A stretch of DNA of 64,000 bases from Leptolyngbya sp. SIOISBB (GCA_010671905.1 JAAHII010000001.1:2542001-2606000), one strand, 5' to 3'. Positions 1 through 11,098 are shown, counted from the stretch's first letter. The notes: generated from the sequence alone by a model not told the origin. A program made the numbers and translations.

Positions 1-459
1 CAGTACATCGCTGACACCCTGCATGTTTCGCAATTGTGAGGCCAGCTGGGGCACATTTTCTGAGCGATTCGCTTTCACTCGCAGCGCATCTACCAGAGGG
101 TTGCCCTTCAGCTGTTCTGTGGCCCCGGCAATATCCGAAATTCCTAAATCAGCGACCAACTGTTCCCAAGCCACCTCTTTGGAGATGGATTCGACATTGG
201 TCACTTCTGGCAAGGCAGCGACGGTATCACTGAGCGAAGTCGCTTGAACGCCACTGTCTAGATAGACCGAGACTTCGAGTTGGCTACCAAACTGGTTGAG
301 CAAGCCTTCGAGTTGCCAACTGGCTTGCAAACTAATGCCAAATAAAAATAACAGCACCGTCATGGTGCTAATCGCGGCCCAGTTCATCCAGCCGCCCCGC
401 CGCAACCCTAGGAGGGTTTCGCGAATTAAATAATCAGCTTTAGTGAAAGCCTTAAACAT
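1..459 (-). CDS. ftsX: cell division protein FtsX, 3' end beyond window
   Basis: Reading from ATG at 459 gives 153 residues that run off the left edge. The N-terminus MFKAFTKADYLIRETLLGL, a transmembrane segment near residues 27-47, and an extracytoplasmic domain with the expected alternation (LEVSVYLD, then LPEVTNVESISKEVAW) match FtsX, the permease-like partner of the FtsE ATPase. In the family, FtsEX couples ATP hydrolysis to septal peptidoglycan hydrolase activation. The remaining three membrane segments would lie outside the window. No ftsE is visible on this side. The start is the only Met before the first hydrophobic segment. Confidence 0.9.
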   Translation of the reverse strand, partial: MFKAFTKADYLIRETLLGLRRGGWMNWAAISTMTVLLFLFGISLQASWQLEGLLNQFGSQLEVSVYLDSGVQATSLSDTVAALPEVTNVESISKEVAWEQLVADLGISDIAGATEQLKGNPLVDALRVKANRSENVPQLASQLRNMQGVSDVL

Positions 460-1187
460 CACATCAACCAGGGATAGCAGGAAACGATTGCGAGTACCTT
501 AGTTCTAAAAGATGAGCACTGAGCGGTGACGCCTCATGATTCTAGAATCTCGGCACTGCCATGAGCGATCTTTTGTAACTTGTCTGTACTGTCAACACCC
601 TGGACATCGCGCTGCATCGTCGATGGTTCAGACTCCATCACGACTACATAGAGTGTGGCTTAAACTACGTGGGAAATAGAGGCTTTGTCAAGCAGGCGCA
701 GTGAAGGTTTACAGTGCGATCGCCCCGCTGTGAATTGCCCGGTTACCGCAGCGATGCATGGGTGAAACTGTGCTGATTTTTGCCATTGACAGCAACTTGT
801 CTGGGGGTGAGATTGCGCGAGTCGGTCGCAAAAGTCGCGGCAAAATCATTGTGTTTCAGGATGGGCAATGACGACGTTCGACATCGATGATCGAGGCCGA
901 ATTGCAACTCCTAGCCTGGGCTTAACCGGCTCAGTCGGCAGCGCGAAAGCGCCGGCAGCAAAATTCGTAACTTTCAGCCGTCATTGAGACCGATTTGGTT
1001 CCGGCAATCATTTCCCGACGATAACAGGCAAATTTGCCTGCAATTCAGTAAGCCTGATCGACGAGGCGCGATCGCGCCTCCGGCTCACGGCTAGGAGAAT
1101 GGCGGCAGAGTTTTGAGAAAAGTGCGCCACATCAGGGTTCTATTGCTACACTCTGAGACACTTAGACTGACTGTACTACTACTCACA
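460..1187. other. intergenic region between ftsX and the FAD oxidoreductase
   Basis: I see no convincing gene in these 728 bases. A 37-codon open frame at 758-871 (MGETVLIFAIDSNLSGGE...) has normal-looking composition and could be a remnant, but I do not recognise it. An 18-bp perfect palindrome centred on a HIP1 octamer lies at 1063-1080. The divergent arrangement of the flanking genes means promoters for both should lie here, but I cannot place them. Confidence 0.5.
758..871 (+). CDS. very small ORF or gene remnant of unknown function
   Basis: The ATG at 758 opens 37 codons ending in TGA. The product is MGETVLIFAIDSNLSGG followed by a basic stretch (RVGRKSRGK) and IIVFQDGQ. There is no clear ribosome binding site and no family I recognise. 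It sits alone in a long intergenic region, so it may be a relic of a larger gene or a chance open frame. Confidence 0.15.
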   Translation: MGETVLIFAIDSNLSGGEIARVGRKSRGKIIVFQDGQ

Positions 1188-3172
1188 ATGGCAACGCGCC
1201 GCCTTTATCGCAATCTTGCTGCTCAGCGTCGGCAACGTAAGCGCCGAGCTACGTTCTTTTCGATTTTGCTGATCGGGGGCGGGGCATTATTATTGCAGGC
1301 TTTTCAAATTGCTGCGGGCTACCTAGAAGTCCCGATCACGATAGGGACCATTCAAGTGGGCAAAACCCTGACTGAGAGTGCAACTCTCATCGGCCTACAG
1401 GATGTTAAATCGGCGAATGGGCGCCCCCAGATTTCTCCGTTGCCTCAAGCGCAAGAAGTTTGGGAATGTGATGTGGTCATAGTGGGGGGCACGCTGGGGG
1501 AGTCGCAGCGGCCAATCATGCGATGCGGGCGGGTGCTCAGACCTGCTTGATTGAAGTCACGCCTTGGCTGGGGGGGCAGGTGAGTTCTCAAGGAGTGTCG
1601 GCGATCGACGAGTCGCGCTCGATGCGACAGATGCAAAACTTTTCTGAAAGTTGGCGCGAGTTCAAACGTCTGATTCGGGGTCAACCTCTGAGATTACCGG
1701 GGTGGACGGGGATGAGCGATCGCCGATTCATTTACGAGACCAATAGCTGCTGGGTGGGCTCACTCTGTTTTTTGCCCAGGGCAGGAGCGAATGCCACTGA
1801 GCAATTGTTAAAAGCGGCCTTAGAAGCTTCACCCCAAAGTCGCTGGTCTACCTCTACCGCCTTTAAAGGGGCCGCTTTTGATACCTCAGGACGTAACATT
1901 ACCGCTGTGTACGCGGTGCAGCGCACCCCGAAGAATGACAACTATCTGCCTCGGGGACGCCTGTCTCAAGAACTGTATGACTGGTATGCCTGGTCGAGCA
2001 ATGAGCTGTACGACAAAAAGCCGATTCGGCTACAGCCGCCCCCCGGTCAGCGGATGATGGTGATCGACGCCACGGATACTGGAGAATTTATTGCTTGGGC
2101 TCAGGTGCCGTTTCGCGTGGGGTCGGATGGCAAAGATGTCCTGGATGAGCCGAACGCTCCGATTCGGTCTAATCCAGCCTGTACCCAGGCCTTCACCTAT
2201 CCCTTTGTGATGGCGGCCTTAGATGATAAAGGGGGCAGTAAGCAGGCCCTATCTCGTCTCGAAACCAGCCTGCCCAAAGACGAACATCGGGGCATGTTTG
2301 GCATGGAAGGGTTCCCCATGTTTCACAACAGCAGTCTCTTCAACTATCGGCGGATTATTAGCCGCTATACCGGCGAGGGTACGGTCACGCGCACCACGCC
2401 GGGCGAGCTCTCCATGATTAATTGGACCGAAGGCAATGACTGGAACCTCATGGATGACCCGCTGGTCATGACCCAAGACGTCTTAGCGGATACGGGGCAA
2501 TATCAAAACTGGATGGGGGGGCTCTCGATTCAAGCGCTGAAGAACGGCGAGAATCATGCCCTATTGTTTGCCGAATGGTTGATTGACCATCAGGCGACGG
2601 AGGAATTTCCCTTAACCTTTTTGTATGGGCCAGATGCGCCGATGTGGACGCAGTCCGGGTTGAGTATGGTGCCGTATATCCGCGAAGGGCGACGCATCAT
2701 TGGTCGCCCGGCGTATGGGCAAGAGCAGTTCATGATGACGGAGCGCGACTTGCGGGTGGATATTGACGGGGGGCGAGAATTTGCCCCGACGGCGATCGCC
2801 CTGACGCACTACGACATCGATATCCATGGCTGTCGCTGGCGCAATTGGGCGCCCTCCTTTGAGGCCACTCGCGCCAGCGTGAATGAACGTCTAGCGCGAC
2901 CGCTCCCGATTCCCTTGGAAGCCTTGGTGCCGGTAGGCGTGGATAACCTACTGATTGGCGGCAAGAGTATCGCGGGTTCGCATATTGTCAATGCCATGAC
3001 GCGGGTACATTATGGCGAATGGAGTGTGGGCGCGGCTGCAGGGGCGACGGCGGGCTGGCTGACCGAGCGCGCGCAACCAGCTAACCTCACGCCAGCCCAG
3101 ATTGTTGTCACCAACCAAATTGGCGATTTGCAAAACTTTTTGGTCGAGCAAAATCTGCGCTACTACTGGTAA
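1188..3172 (+). pseudogene. FAD-dependent oxidoreductase, split by a 1-nt frameshift
   Basis: Two overlapping frames form one protein. The first (ATG 1188) has a membrane anchor near residues 22-40 and ends in the start of a Rossmann FAD-binding loop (WECDVVIVGGTLG). The second resumes with the continuation (VAAANHAMRAGAQTCLIE, then WLGGQVSSQGVSAIDES) and runs to the stop at 3172. Inserting one G in the G5 run at 1496-1500 restores about 661 residues and a normal GG-x-LGG loop. The late segment with LLIGGKSIAGSHI and RVHYGEWSVG is the usual C-terminal FAD-contacting part of this FAD_oxidored family. The substrate is unknown. The N-terminal anchor suggests a membrane-attached enzyme. It may be real decay or a base-calling error. 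Confidence 0.8.
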
Positions 3173-3202
3173 GGAAACTTTCGTGCTGGGACGTTGGCGG
3201 CC

Positions 3203-4411
3203 ATGAGTAGGGCAAGACAATGGATGAGGGGATGGCAGTGGCACCGCAGGCTCATGATTGTGGGGCTAAGCGTTCTATCGGTGAGTTGCTTGCTGGGGCT
3301 CAGCGGCTGTGATTTACCTCAGGTGAGCGCCGAAGACCGATTGTTTTTACCGCTGCGGGCGGAACTGCTAGATATTGCAACGCTGCCCACTCAAACCTTT
3401 GAAGAAACCCCTGTGGGTGGCTTGTCGGCGATCGCCTACGATGCCCAGCGAGATCTCTTTTATGCGGTGTCGGATGATCGTGGCGGGTTCGCCCCACCGC
3501 GCTTCTACACGCTGGAGGCCAAGACTGATTTCAGCGATGCCGCGACACCGACCATCGAATCTGTGACCGTGAAGGCGGTAACGACCCTCAAAGACCGCGA
3601 GGGGAATGAATACGTCCGCGATCGCCTCGATCCAGAAGCGCTGGTGCTATCGCCCCGACAAACGGTGCTGATTGCCAGTGAAGGGGTGGCTACTAGTCAA
3701 ACGCCTCCAGTGTTTAACGAATACGATCTCGCCACGGGTGTACTTCAAACCGAATTCCGGCTGCCCCAACGCTTTATTCCGGCAGCGGCGACCGAAGAGA
3801 CGGGCACAGCCATCGGTGTTCGCGATAATCAAGGCTTTGAAGCGATGACGATGGGGCCGACCTCGAGTGCCGGTGAGTTTGAGCCCTTTCGCATTTTTAC
3901 GGCGACGGAGTCGGCGCTCGCTCAAGATTTTGATGAGGACCCGGCCAATCCGCTAGTAAGCCGGTTTTTGCATTATTTGATTGGGCCGGGCCAATCGTCC
4001 TTTATCGCCGAATATGCCTACCCCCTGAGTCTAGAGCCCCTCGGTGCGGTGGCCAACGGTCTGACCGATTTGGTCGCGATCGATCAGGGGGGACACTTTC
4101 TTGCCCTAGAGCGGGTCTATGGCATTCGCGGATTTGAGATCAAGCTGTTTCAGCTGGCGACGGGCGGCGCGACTGATATCTCCACGTCTGTTAGTTTGCC
4201 TCCCCTCGAAGGCATCAGCCCGATCCAAAAGAAGTTGGTGGTAGATTTCTCGACCTTAGAGTTGCCGGTCGAGGCGATCGATAACTTGGAGGGGATGACT
4301 ATCGGACCGCCCTTACCTGACGGTAGCGCCAGCTTGTGGCTCATTAGTGACAACAATTTTTCTGATGATCAAACTACCCAAGTTTGGTTGTTTCGACTAG
4401 CGAGCACTTGA
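3203..4411 (+). CDS. phytase-like esterase family lipoprotein
   Basis: The product is 402 residues. The N-terminus is basic, then hydrophobic, then a lipobox LSGC near residue 35, so it is predicted to be a lipoprotein. The body matches the 'esterase-like activity of phytase' beta-propeller family (PF13449): GGLSAIAYDAQRDLFYAVSDD near the start, DPEALVL in the middle, FEAMTM and DNLEGMTIGPPL further on, and a closing LISDNNFSD. Members are extracellular or periplasmic with poorly defined substrates. It starts 30 nt after the FAD oxidoreductase stop and is probably co-transcribed. ATG 3203 is preferred; an in-frame TTG at 3194 is possible. Confidence 0.85.
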   Translation: MSRARQWMRGWQWHRRLMIVGLSVLSVSCLLGLSGCDLPQVSAEDRLFLPLRAELLDIATLPTQTFEETPVGGLSAIAYDAQRDLFYAVSDDRGGFAPPRFYTLEAKTDFSDAATPTIESVTVKAVTTLKDREGNEYVRDRLDPEALVLSPRQTVLIASEGVATSQTPPVFNEYDLATGVLQTEFRLPQRFIPAAATEETGTAIGVRDNQGFEAMTMGPTSSAGEFEPFRIFTATESALAQDFDEDPANPLVSRFLHYLIGPGQSSFIAEYAYPLSLEPLGAVANGLTDLVAIDQGGHFLALERVYGIRGFEIKLFQLATGGATDISTSVSLPPLEGISPIQKKLVVDFSTLELPVEAIDNLEGMTIGPPLPDGSASLWLISDNNFSDDQTTQVWLFRLAST

Positions 4412-4645
4412 TTAATCTACGGGTATCTGATTAGCAAGGCACCTCCAAAAAGATCGGGCGAGAGAATGCTTGATCAAAGGGCGATCGCCATCATCCTAGA
4501 ATGTCTTAAAGCCCAATGATTTAGCCACAATCCCTCTGCTAAAAGAAAACTTCAAACCCTGGTTCTGGCCTCGGCACTTTTTCAGGAAACTATGTTTAGG
4601 GGACATAAAGCTGATACATTAAGCGGGTATTGGCGATGTGTTTGA

Positions 4646-5806
<1,161 letters not shown>

Positions 5807-5835
5807 ACCAACTTTTCACTTTGTCAATTGACGGC

Positions 5836-5908
5836 TAAGGAGATGAGATTTGCTGACATTTTTAGAGCCTCACTAGGTTTCTAGAAAGTAAGAAATCTCG
5901 TCTCCTTA
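5836..5908. repeat. 16-bp inverted repeat between sqdB and sqdX
   Basis: TAAGGAGATGAGATTT at 5836-5851 is mirrored by AAATCTCGTCTCCTTA at 5893-5908, with one G-T wobble pair and a 41-nt loop. The arms contain an AAGGAGA sequence resembling a Shine-Dalgarno, so folding could mask it. No T-tract follows, so it is not a standard Rho-independent terminator. It may be a processing or attenuation hairpin between sqdB and sqdX, or a remnant of a small repeat. Confidence 0.6.
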
Positions 5909-5959
5909 TTGGTATGTCGTATTGTTTGTTTGAATGTTTTCGCTTCGAGTGACGAGCCC

Positions 5960-7096
5960 ATGCGTATTGCCGTATTCACTGAAACTTTTTTGCCCAAAGT
6001 CGATGGTATTGTGACCCGCCTCAAACACACGGTGGAGCATTTGCAACGGCTCGGGCATGAGGTTATGGTGTTTTGCCCGGAAGGTGGCTTGACATCCTAT
6101 CAAGGGGCAAAGATTCATGGGGTTTCAGGTCTGGCGTTTCCGCTCTATCCCGAACTGAAGCTGGCCTTGCCCCGGCCTTCTATTGGTGACGCAGTTGAAA
6201 AGTTTGCTCCGGATCTGATTCACATCGTCAATCCGGCGGTGTTAGGCATGGCAGGGCTGTTCTATGCCAAAACGCTGAACATTCCCTTAATGGCGTCTTA
6301 CCACACCCATTTGCCCAAATACCTCGAACACTATGGCTTAGGCATGTTGGAAGGGGTGATGTGGGAGTTGATTAAAGCGGTTCACAACCAGGCTCGAATT
6401 AACTTGGTGACTTCGACTGCGATGCAGGACGAACTGACTGAGCACGGGGTCGAGCGCGTGCAGGTTTGGCAGCGCGGCGTCGATACGGAACTGTTCCGGC
6501 CTGAGTTGGCGAGCCGTGAAACCCGCGATCGCCTCTCACAAGGTCATCCCGATGCGCCATTGCTGCTGTATGTCGGTCGTCTGTCGGCAGAAAAAGAAGT
6601 TGATCGCATTAAACCTGTCCTCGAATCCATTCCTGATGCCCGGTTGGCATTGGTCGGTGATGGTCCCCATCGAGAGGACTTGGAGAAGCATTTTGCCGGT
6701 ACGCACACGAACTTTGTGGGCTATCTAGCAGGTGAAGCACTCGGTTCTGCTTACGCCTCGGCAGATGCTTTTGTCTTCCCCTCCCGCACGGAAACCCTGG
6801 GCTTAGTGTTGCTGGAAGCGATGGCTGCGGGCTGTCCGGTGGTGGCCGCAAATGCGGGCGGCATTCCCGACATCGTCACCAATGGCGAAAATGGCTACCT
6901 ATTTGATCCCAAAGATGACAACGGCTCGATCGCCGCTACCCAGCGCCTCCTCGATCGCGGTGCCGAGCGTGAACTCATGCGCCGCAACGCCCGCATGGAA
7001 GCCGAGAAGTGGGGCTGGAATGCTGCCACCCGTCAACTCGTCGATTTTTATCTCGAAATTCTGAGTCACGATCGCGCGATGCCGACAGCGGCCTAG
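5960..7096 (+). CDS. sqdX: SQDG synthase SqdX, GT4 glycosyltransferase
   Basis: The 378-residue product transfers sulfoquinovose from the SqdB product to diacylglycerol, giving SQDG at the membrane. The N-terminus MRIAVFTETFLPKVDGIVTR carries the GT4 glycine-loop region. The nucleotide-sugar end has VGRLSAEKEV and the EX7E motif in FPSRTETLGLVLLEAMAAG. Length equals known SqdX. ATG 5960 is preferred over the longer open frame because it starts at the conserved first strand. Placement directly after sqdB supports the function. An inverted repeat lies between the two genes. Confidence 0.96.
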   Translation: MRIAVFTETFLPKVDGIVTRLKHTVEHLQRLGHEVMVFCPEGGLTSYQGAKIHGVSGLAFPLYPELKLALPRPSIGDAVEKFAPDLIHIVNPAVLGMAGLFYAKTLNIPLMASYHTHLPKYLEHYGLGMLEGVMWELIKAVHNQARINLVTSTAMQDELTEHGVERVQVWQRGVDTELFRPELASRETRDRLSQGHPDAPLLLYVGRLSAEKEVDRIKPVLESIPDARLALVGDGPHREDLEKHFAGTHTNFVGYLAGEALGSAYASADAFVFPSRTETLGLVLLEAMAAGCPVVAANAGGIPDIVTNGENGYLFDPKDDNGSIAATQRLLDRGAERELMRRNARMEAEKWGWNAATRQLVDFYLEILSHDRAMPTAA

Positions 7097-7207
7097 CGAA
7101 TGTTCGGCTGTGTGCAGCATTTACCAATGGCTCTCCTGTCGTGGTTGCTATAGCCGCGATCGCTAATTCTCGTTAGGCTGAGGTCAGAACCGAACCGAGG
7201 GTGGGCT

Positions 7208-7729
7208 GTGCAGCGACATCAAGTGTATGGACTGATCGGATTATTGATCGCGATCGCCCTGCCGGTAGCTTGGTGGGGGCGGCAGCGGCTAGTGCCACCA
7301 GATGTCAGCCCGACTGCGATCTCGATCTCTCCCAACTCGCAACCCCTACCGTCTACTGCCACTTCTCTGACTCTGACACCAGCGGATAAGGCCGATATTG
7401 GTGTCGTCATTCAGCAACAGATGGCTGCCTTTCAAGCGAATGATGCGGAATTAGCGTTCAGTTTTGCCAGCCCTGGGATTCAGTCCCAGTTTCAAACGGC
7501 GGCTCAGTTTATGGCGATGGTACAGACGCTGTACGAGCCGGTGTATCGCCCCCAGTCTGTCGACTTTGGCTCAGTTGAATTAATTCGCGGACAACCCGTG
7601 CAAGCGGTCACCGTGCTCGGGCCTGATGGTGCTTGGATGACTGCCTACTATCGAATGGAGCAGCAGGCTGATAATAGCTGGAGAATTGCCGGTTGTGTGC
7701 TTGTGCCCGTAGAAAACACCACGATTTGA
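7208..7729 (+). CDS. DUF4864 domain protein, membrane-anchored
   Basis: A GTG at 7208 opens 173 residues. Residues 8-25 are a hydrophobic anchor or signal, and residues 26-55 are a Ser/Thr/Pro-rich linker. From about residue 60 the DUF4864 pattern appears: VIQQQMAAFQANDAELAFSF, then ASPGIQSQF, then MAMVQTLYEPVYRPQSVDFG. The family has a SnoaL/NTF2-like size and no established activity. An exported location is inferred from the N-terminus. It stands alone, about 110 bp after sqdX. Confidence 0.8.
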   Translation: MQRHQVYGLIGLLIAIALPVAWWGRQRLVPPDVSPTAISISPNSQPLPSTATSLTLTPADKADIGVVIQQQMAAFQANDAELAFSFASPGIQSQFQTAAQFMAMVQTLYEPVYRPQSVDFGSVELIRGQPVQAVTVLGPDGAWMTAYYRMEQQADNSWRIAGCVLVPVENTTI

Positions 7730-7980
7730 TGGAAGCAGTATTCCACAGCAGAGGAAAGACCTTCGCGCCGGGCTGATCAGCGATGACCCAAACACTATGA
7801 CCCAAACACTATGACGAGCATGCCTCGCCCCGACATCCATTGCGTCGCAATTACATCTACCGTTGCCACCAACTACAGCGAACCGCAGGCGGGTTGGGAG
7901 ACTTCAATCGCGGATCGCTTGCGGCAAGTCCTTTCCCTGTACCTTGAACTCTTCGCCTTGCTACCTTCTGCTATATCTGT
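7730..7980. other. short intergenic region with a 14-bp tandem duplication
   Basis: ATGACCCAAACACT is repeated twice in tandem at about 7784-7811. The flanking genes converge. I see no strong terminator hairpin and no gene. Confidence 0.5.
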
Positions 7981-9147
7981 TTAACGTCGTCGTAATTTAC
8001 TGACAAGTTTGCGCGAAAACTGCACGTTCAGGTCTTCGCGATCGGCCCAGTCTTGCAAGATTCGGTAAAACAGTTGGCGATCGGGGGCTTGTAGGACAGC
8101 GGTTTGATCAGCCGTCTCAATGGCATAGGGATAACCGCCGCCGACAATTACCTCGGCTTTAACCCAATTAATGACTGTTTCGGCCCTGCCCGCCTCCCAG
8201 ATCCACCGGGGGAGTTCGAGTCGGGCTGGGGGGCGATCGCGGGTGGTTTGCAGATAGGTGAAGGTAACCTGATCTTGCTGGTCGCCGTATTGATTGAGAA
8301 TGCCTTCGCGATCGCATTGCAGCAGCGGCGTGCGATCACCCCAATTCATTAACCGTTTCAACACTTGAGCATCGTGAATGGCCTCGACTGCCTTGATTTC
8401 GGCATCGTAATGCTGCAACAGCGTGGTGATGTCGCGAGCATAGGAGGTGTCGATAAACCCCACTAGTGGCACCTGGTATTGCTGACTAGTGGTCAGCAGC
8501 TTGACCATGGCATCGACATAGGCCGCTTGACTCTCGGGATCAAAAGCATCGGCAAATGTCACAACCAGCGAGCCGTCGAAGAAGACGAGCGTGCGTTCAG
8601 GATACGGGCAGGTTTTCATATAGCCGATGAGGCGATCGACTTCCATTTCGAAACGACGAATGTTGACCCGTCGGTCAACCGGTTCGCCTTGGTGATTGAC
8701 CTGCAAATCTTTGGGTGTGAGCACATCCAGCGCGATATCTTTGGTGTACTCGCCATCCGCCGTATGCGGATTTTCAAACCAGCCAATTTGAATTAGGGCC
8801 ACAGGCAACGACACATCTTTGCTGGGAAAAATCTGCGAGCCATCCACTGCAAAAGTGGTCACGCCTGACAGTTGATCCTTTACCCAGACCAAGCTATCTT
8901 CTCGATTTTTCCAGTGATGGGGATTCGTGATCACGCCCTGCGCCACCGCATCAAACGGCTCCATCAAATGCGCCCCGATGCCATGCTTGGATAAGCGCTT
9001 GGCCGTTTTTGCAAATGGTTCCTGAGTTAGCGTTTTCCAGGCTTTACGATAGCGTGCGAGGTCGTAGACCATCGTTTGGTCAAACTGGGCAAGCACCTCG
9101 CGCTTTTCTGCTAACACGGCGCGGATTTGAGCAGGGCTAACTGGCAT
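7981..9147 (-). CDS. NurA-domain nuclease
   Basis: This 388-residue protein has the NurA nuclease core. It shows FAVDGSQIFPSK (acidic Asp about residue 102), a second acidic strand TLVFFDGSLVV, GFIDTSYARDI, and near the C-terminus a GGGYPYAIETAD segment. In archaea NurA is the 5'-3' exo/endonuclease that works with the HerA helicase in double-strand-break end resection. Cyanobacterial members are widespread, but their partner is less clear. No herA-like gene is visible here, so the gene acts from a solitary locus. ATG 9147 begins the only plausible N-terminus. Confidence 0.85.
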   Translation of the reverse strand: MPVSPAQIRAVLAEKREVLAQFDQTMVYDLARYRKAWKTLTQEPFAKTAKRLSKHGIGAHLMEPFDAVAQGVITNPHHWKNREDSLVWVKDQLSGVTTFAVDGSQIFPSKDVSLPVALIQIGWFENPHTADGEYTKDIALDVLTPKDLQVNHQGEPVDRRVNIRRFEMEVDRLIGYMKTCPYPERTLVFFDGSLVVTFADAFDPESQAAYVDAMVKLLTTSQQYQVPLVGFIDTSYARDITTLLQHYDAEIKAVEAIHDAQVLKRLMNWGDRTPLLQCDREGILNQYGDQQDQVTFTYLQTTRDRPPARLELPRWIWEAGRAETVINWVKAEVIVGGGYPYAIETADQTAVLQAPDRQLFYRILQDWADREDLNVQFSRKLVSKLRRR

Positions 9148-9323
9148 AAATCCCGGATCTTTATTTATAGAACGAATGTATTGTATCGTTGTTTTTGTGA
9201 TGCGATCACTGAGTTTTTCCAGAGCCGGGTGACCGGGGTCGGAATGGCTCGGTTAATCTTGGCGCGGGGGTCGGTAGGAGATTTGCTACCCTATGCGAAC
9301 TGCTGTGATGGAGTTTATCGCGT

Positions 9324-10337
9324 TTGGAAGGTGAACCTGAGATCGCGTCTCAACCTCAGCCCGAAGCTGATTCGGGGCGATCGCCGCTCGTCATTGGCAA
9401 GGTCGAAATTCCGCCAGGCAAGCGGGTCAAGGTCGAGATTCCAGTGACGCGCTTGCCGACGGGGACCACGCTATCTCTACCGGTAGCGGTTGTCCGAGGA
9501 CGCTACCCTGGCCCTTGTATTTGGCTCAGCGCGGCCATTCATGGTGATGAGCTGAACGGGGTAGAAATTATCCGTCGGGTGATCCGTTCCCTCAAAACGT
9601 CCTATCTGCACGGCACGGTGTTGGCAGTACCCGTGGTGAATATCTTTGGTCTACTCGAGCAGTCCCGTTACTTGCCCGACCGCCGCGATCTGAACCGTTC
9701 CTTTCCGGGTTCCCCACGTGGTTCTCTGGCGGCTCGCCTCGCTGATATTTTCATGAAAGAGGTCGTCAGTCACTGCACCCACGGCATCGACCTGCATACC
9801 GCCGCCATTCATCGCAACAACTATCCTCAGATTCGCGCCAACCTCAACGATCCCGGCACTTATGCCTTCGCTAAAGCCTTTGGTGCCCCGGTTGTTATCC
9901 ATGCGGGTACGCGCGATGGTTCACTGCGAGAGTCAGCTGCCAAGCGCAATATTCCCACGCTGCTATATGAAGGCGGTGAAGCATTGCGATTTGGGGAAGA
10001 CGCCATTCAAATTGGGGTGGACGGAGCCCGGCGAGTGCTAGCTTATCTGGATATGTATACGCTGGATGCGCCTGATGAAGTCCCACTCGCGATCGAATCT
10101 TATGAAACAAAGTGGATCCGGGCTTCACGGGGCGGTTTTTGGCACCGCAATATTGAGTTGGGGCAGCGAGTCAGCTACAAAGAAACGCTGGGATTTGTAA
10201 CCGATGCCTTTGGTGATAAACCGACTCCGGCCCGCAGCCCTCTTGAAGGCTGCGTCATCGGTTATAGCCAAAACCCTCTCATTCACCAGGGCGATGCCCT
10301 CGTTCACATCGCGAAATCGCAGTCCCTTGAAGGTTGA
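9324..10337 (+). CDS. succinylglutamate desuccinylase/aspartoacylase family hydrolase
   Basis: The protein is a 337-residue zinc carboxypeptidase-like deacylase. Zinc ligands are visible as HGDE (H73, E76) and the distal His in DLHTA (H158). The substrate-side DLNRSFPG motif is at residues 122-129. A C-terminal beta-rich AstE/AspA extension ends in a biotinyl-like fold (GQRVSYKETLGFVTD). The family removes acyl groups from amino acids; the exact substrate here is unknown. TTG 9324 is the first start in frame. About 20 acidic or polar residues precede the conserved domain, so a later start is possible. Confidence 0.87.
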   Translation: MEGEPEIASQPQPEADSGRSPLVIGKVEIPPGKRVKVEIPVTRLPTGTTLSLPVAVVRGRYPGPCIWLSAAIHGDELNGVEIIRRVIRSLKTSYLHGTVLAVPVVNIFGLLEQSRYLPDRRDLNRSFPGSPRGSLAARLADIFMKEVVSHCTHGIDLHTAAIHRNNYPQIRANLNDPGTYAFAKAFGAPVVIHAGTRDGSLRESAAKRNIPTLLYEGGEALRFGEDAIQIGVDGARRVLAYLDMYTLDAPDEVPLAIESYETKWIRASRGGFWHRNIELGQRVSYKETLGFVTDAFGDKPTPARSPLEGCVIGYSQNPLIHQGDALVHIAKSQSLEG

Positions 10338-11098
10338 TGACAGTGGGGCTAAGAAGCCATTTTTCGGAGGACGAGACAAGTTTATATCTTGGATTTTGAC
10401 CGCCCTCAAAACATCATTCAGCTAAATGGCGATAGCGACGCTGACTCTCTCATCGATGCTAATCACGGCAGTGGTATAGCAACGGCCCATGACGCTGATG
10501 CGACACTCCGAGCCATGAAAAGGGTGGCGGGCGTGACGGGTGCGGCTTGGTGGGTCAAGATACTCTCTGGCAAGGAGTTTTGGCGCGATCTAATAGGACA
10601 TGACCCACCCTACGAGAGGCTTATTTTCAGGGCAAGCCGCAGTTTGATCAGGCCGACCTGGATAATTGGAACCAGCTTCTGGCGAGCATTTCAATTCCGC
10701 ATTCCGACCTCCACATTGCGAATGCTGCTATACCTGGCTGATAACCCACCAAAATATCGAGGCCATGGCCTCGATCGCCAACAATGTGAATATGGGTTGG
10801 GATCACTCAAATCTGAGTCGCACTGCTGCTTACTTTGACTATGCCGGTCAAAGATCTCACTGGCCATGTTGCTGATGATACCTAGGGGCAATCGGGTTCT
10901 TAGCTATCAGCAAAGTGGCTCTGAAGTCGTGCCCTACTCGGACTGGTGGTGGCTATAGCAACACTGTCTAAGCTCGCCCTTGACTCAAAAATCGATGAGC
11001 AACCGGATCGATCGCTTCTCCTGATCTTCCAGATCACCCGATACTTTAAAAATTGAGCTTCATCTGCACGCCCCTCTGCTCTGCGGCCCTCACAAATC
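10338..11098. other. long intergenic region with repeat-like debris
   Basis: No gene is convincing here. A 150-codon open frame (10389-10838) has no family resemblance and is probably chance. GGTGGGTCA (10549-10557) and TGACCCACC (10601-10609) form a 9-bp inverted repeat of a kind common in cyanobacterial spacers. A roughly 98-bp element at 10635-10732 recurs at 29306-29403. A glycosyltransferase starts at 11099. Confidence 0.6.
10635..10732 (+). repeat. dispersed intergenic repeat, copy 1
   Basis: This block starts AGCCGCAGTTTGATCAGG and contains TTTCAATTCCGCATTCCGAC. It matches 29306-29403 in the same orientation over nearly its whole length with scattered substitutions. Both copies lie in gene-free spacers. 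It encodes nothing obvious and may be a degenerate small mobile element. Confidence 0.75.

Noticed and set aside
7784-7811. 14-bp tandem repeat ATGACCCAAACACT x2
   Set aside because: Too short and isolated to claim a function.
10389-10838. 150-codon plus-strand ORF in the long spacer
   Set aside because: No family resemblance, poor start context, and it runs through the dispersed repeat and a short inverted repeat; composition is not gene-like.
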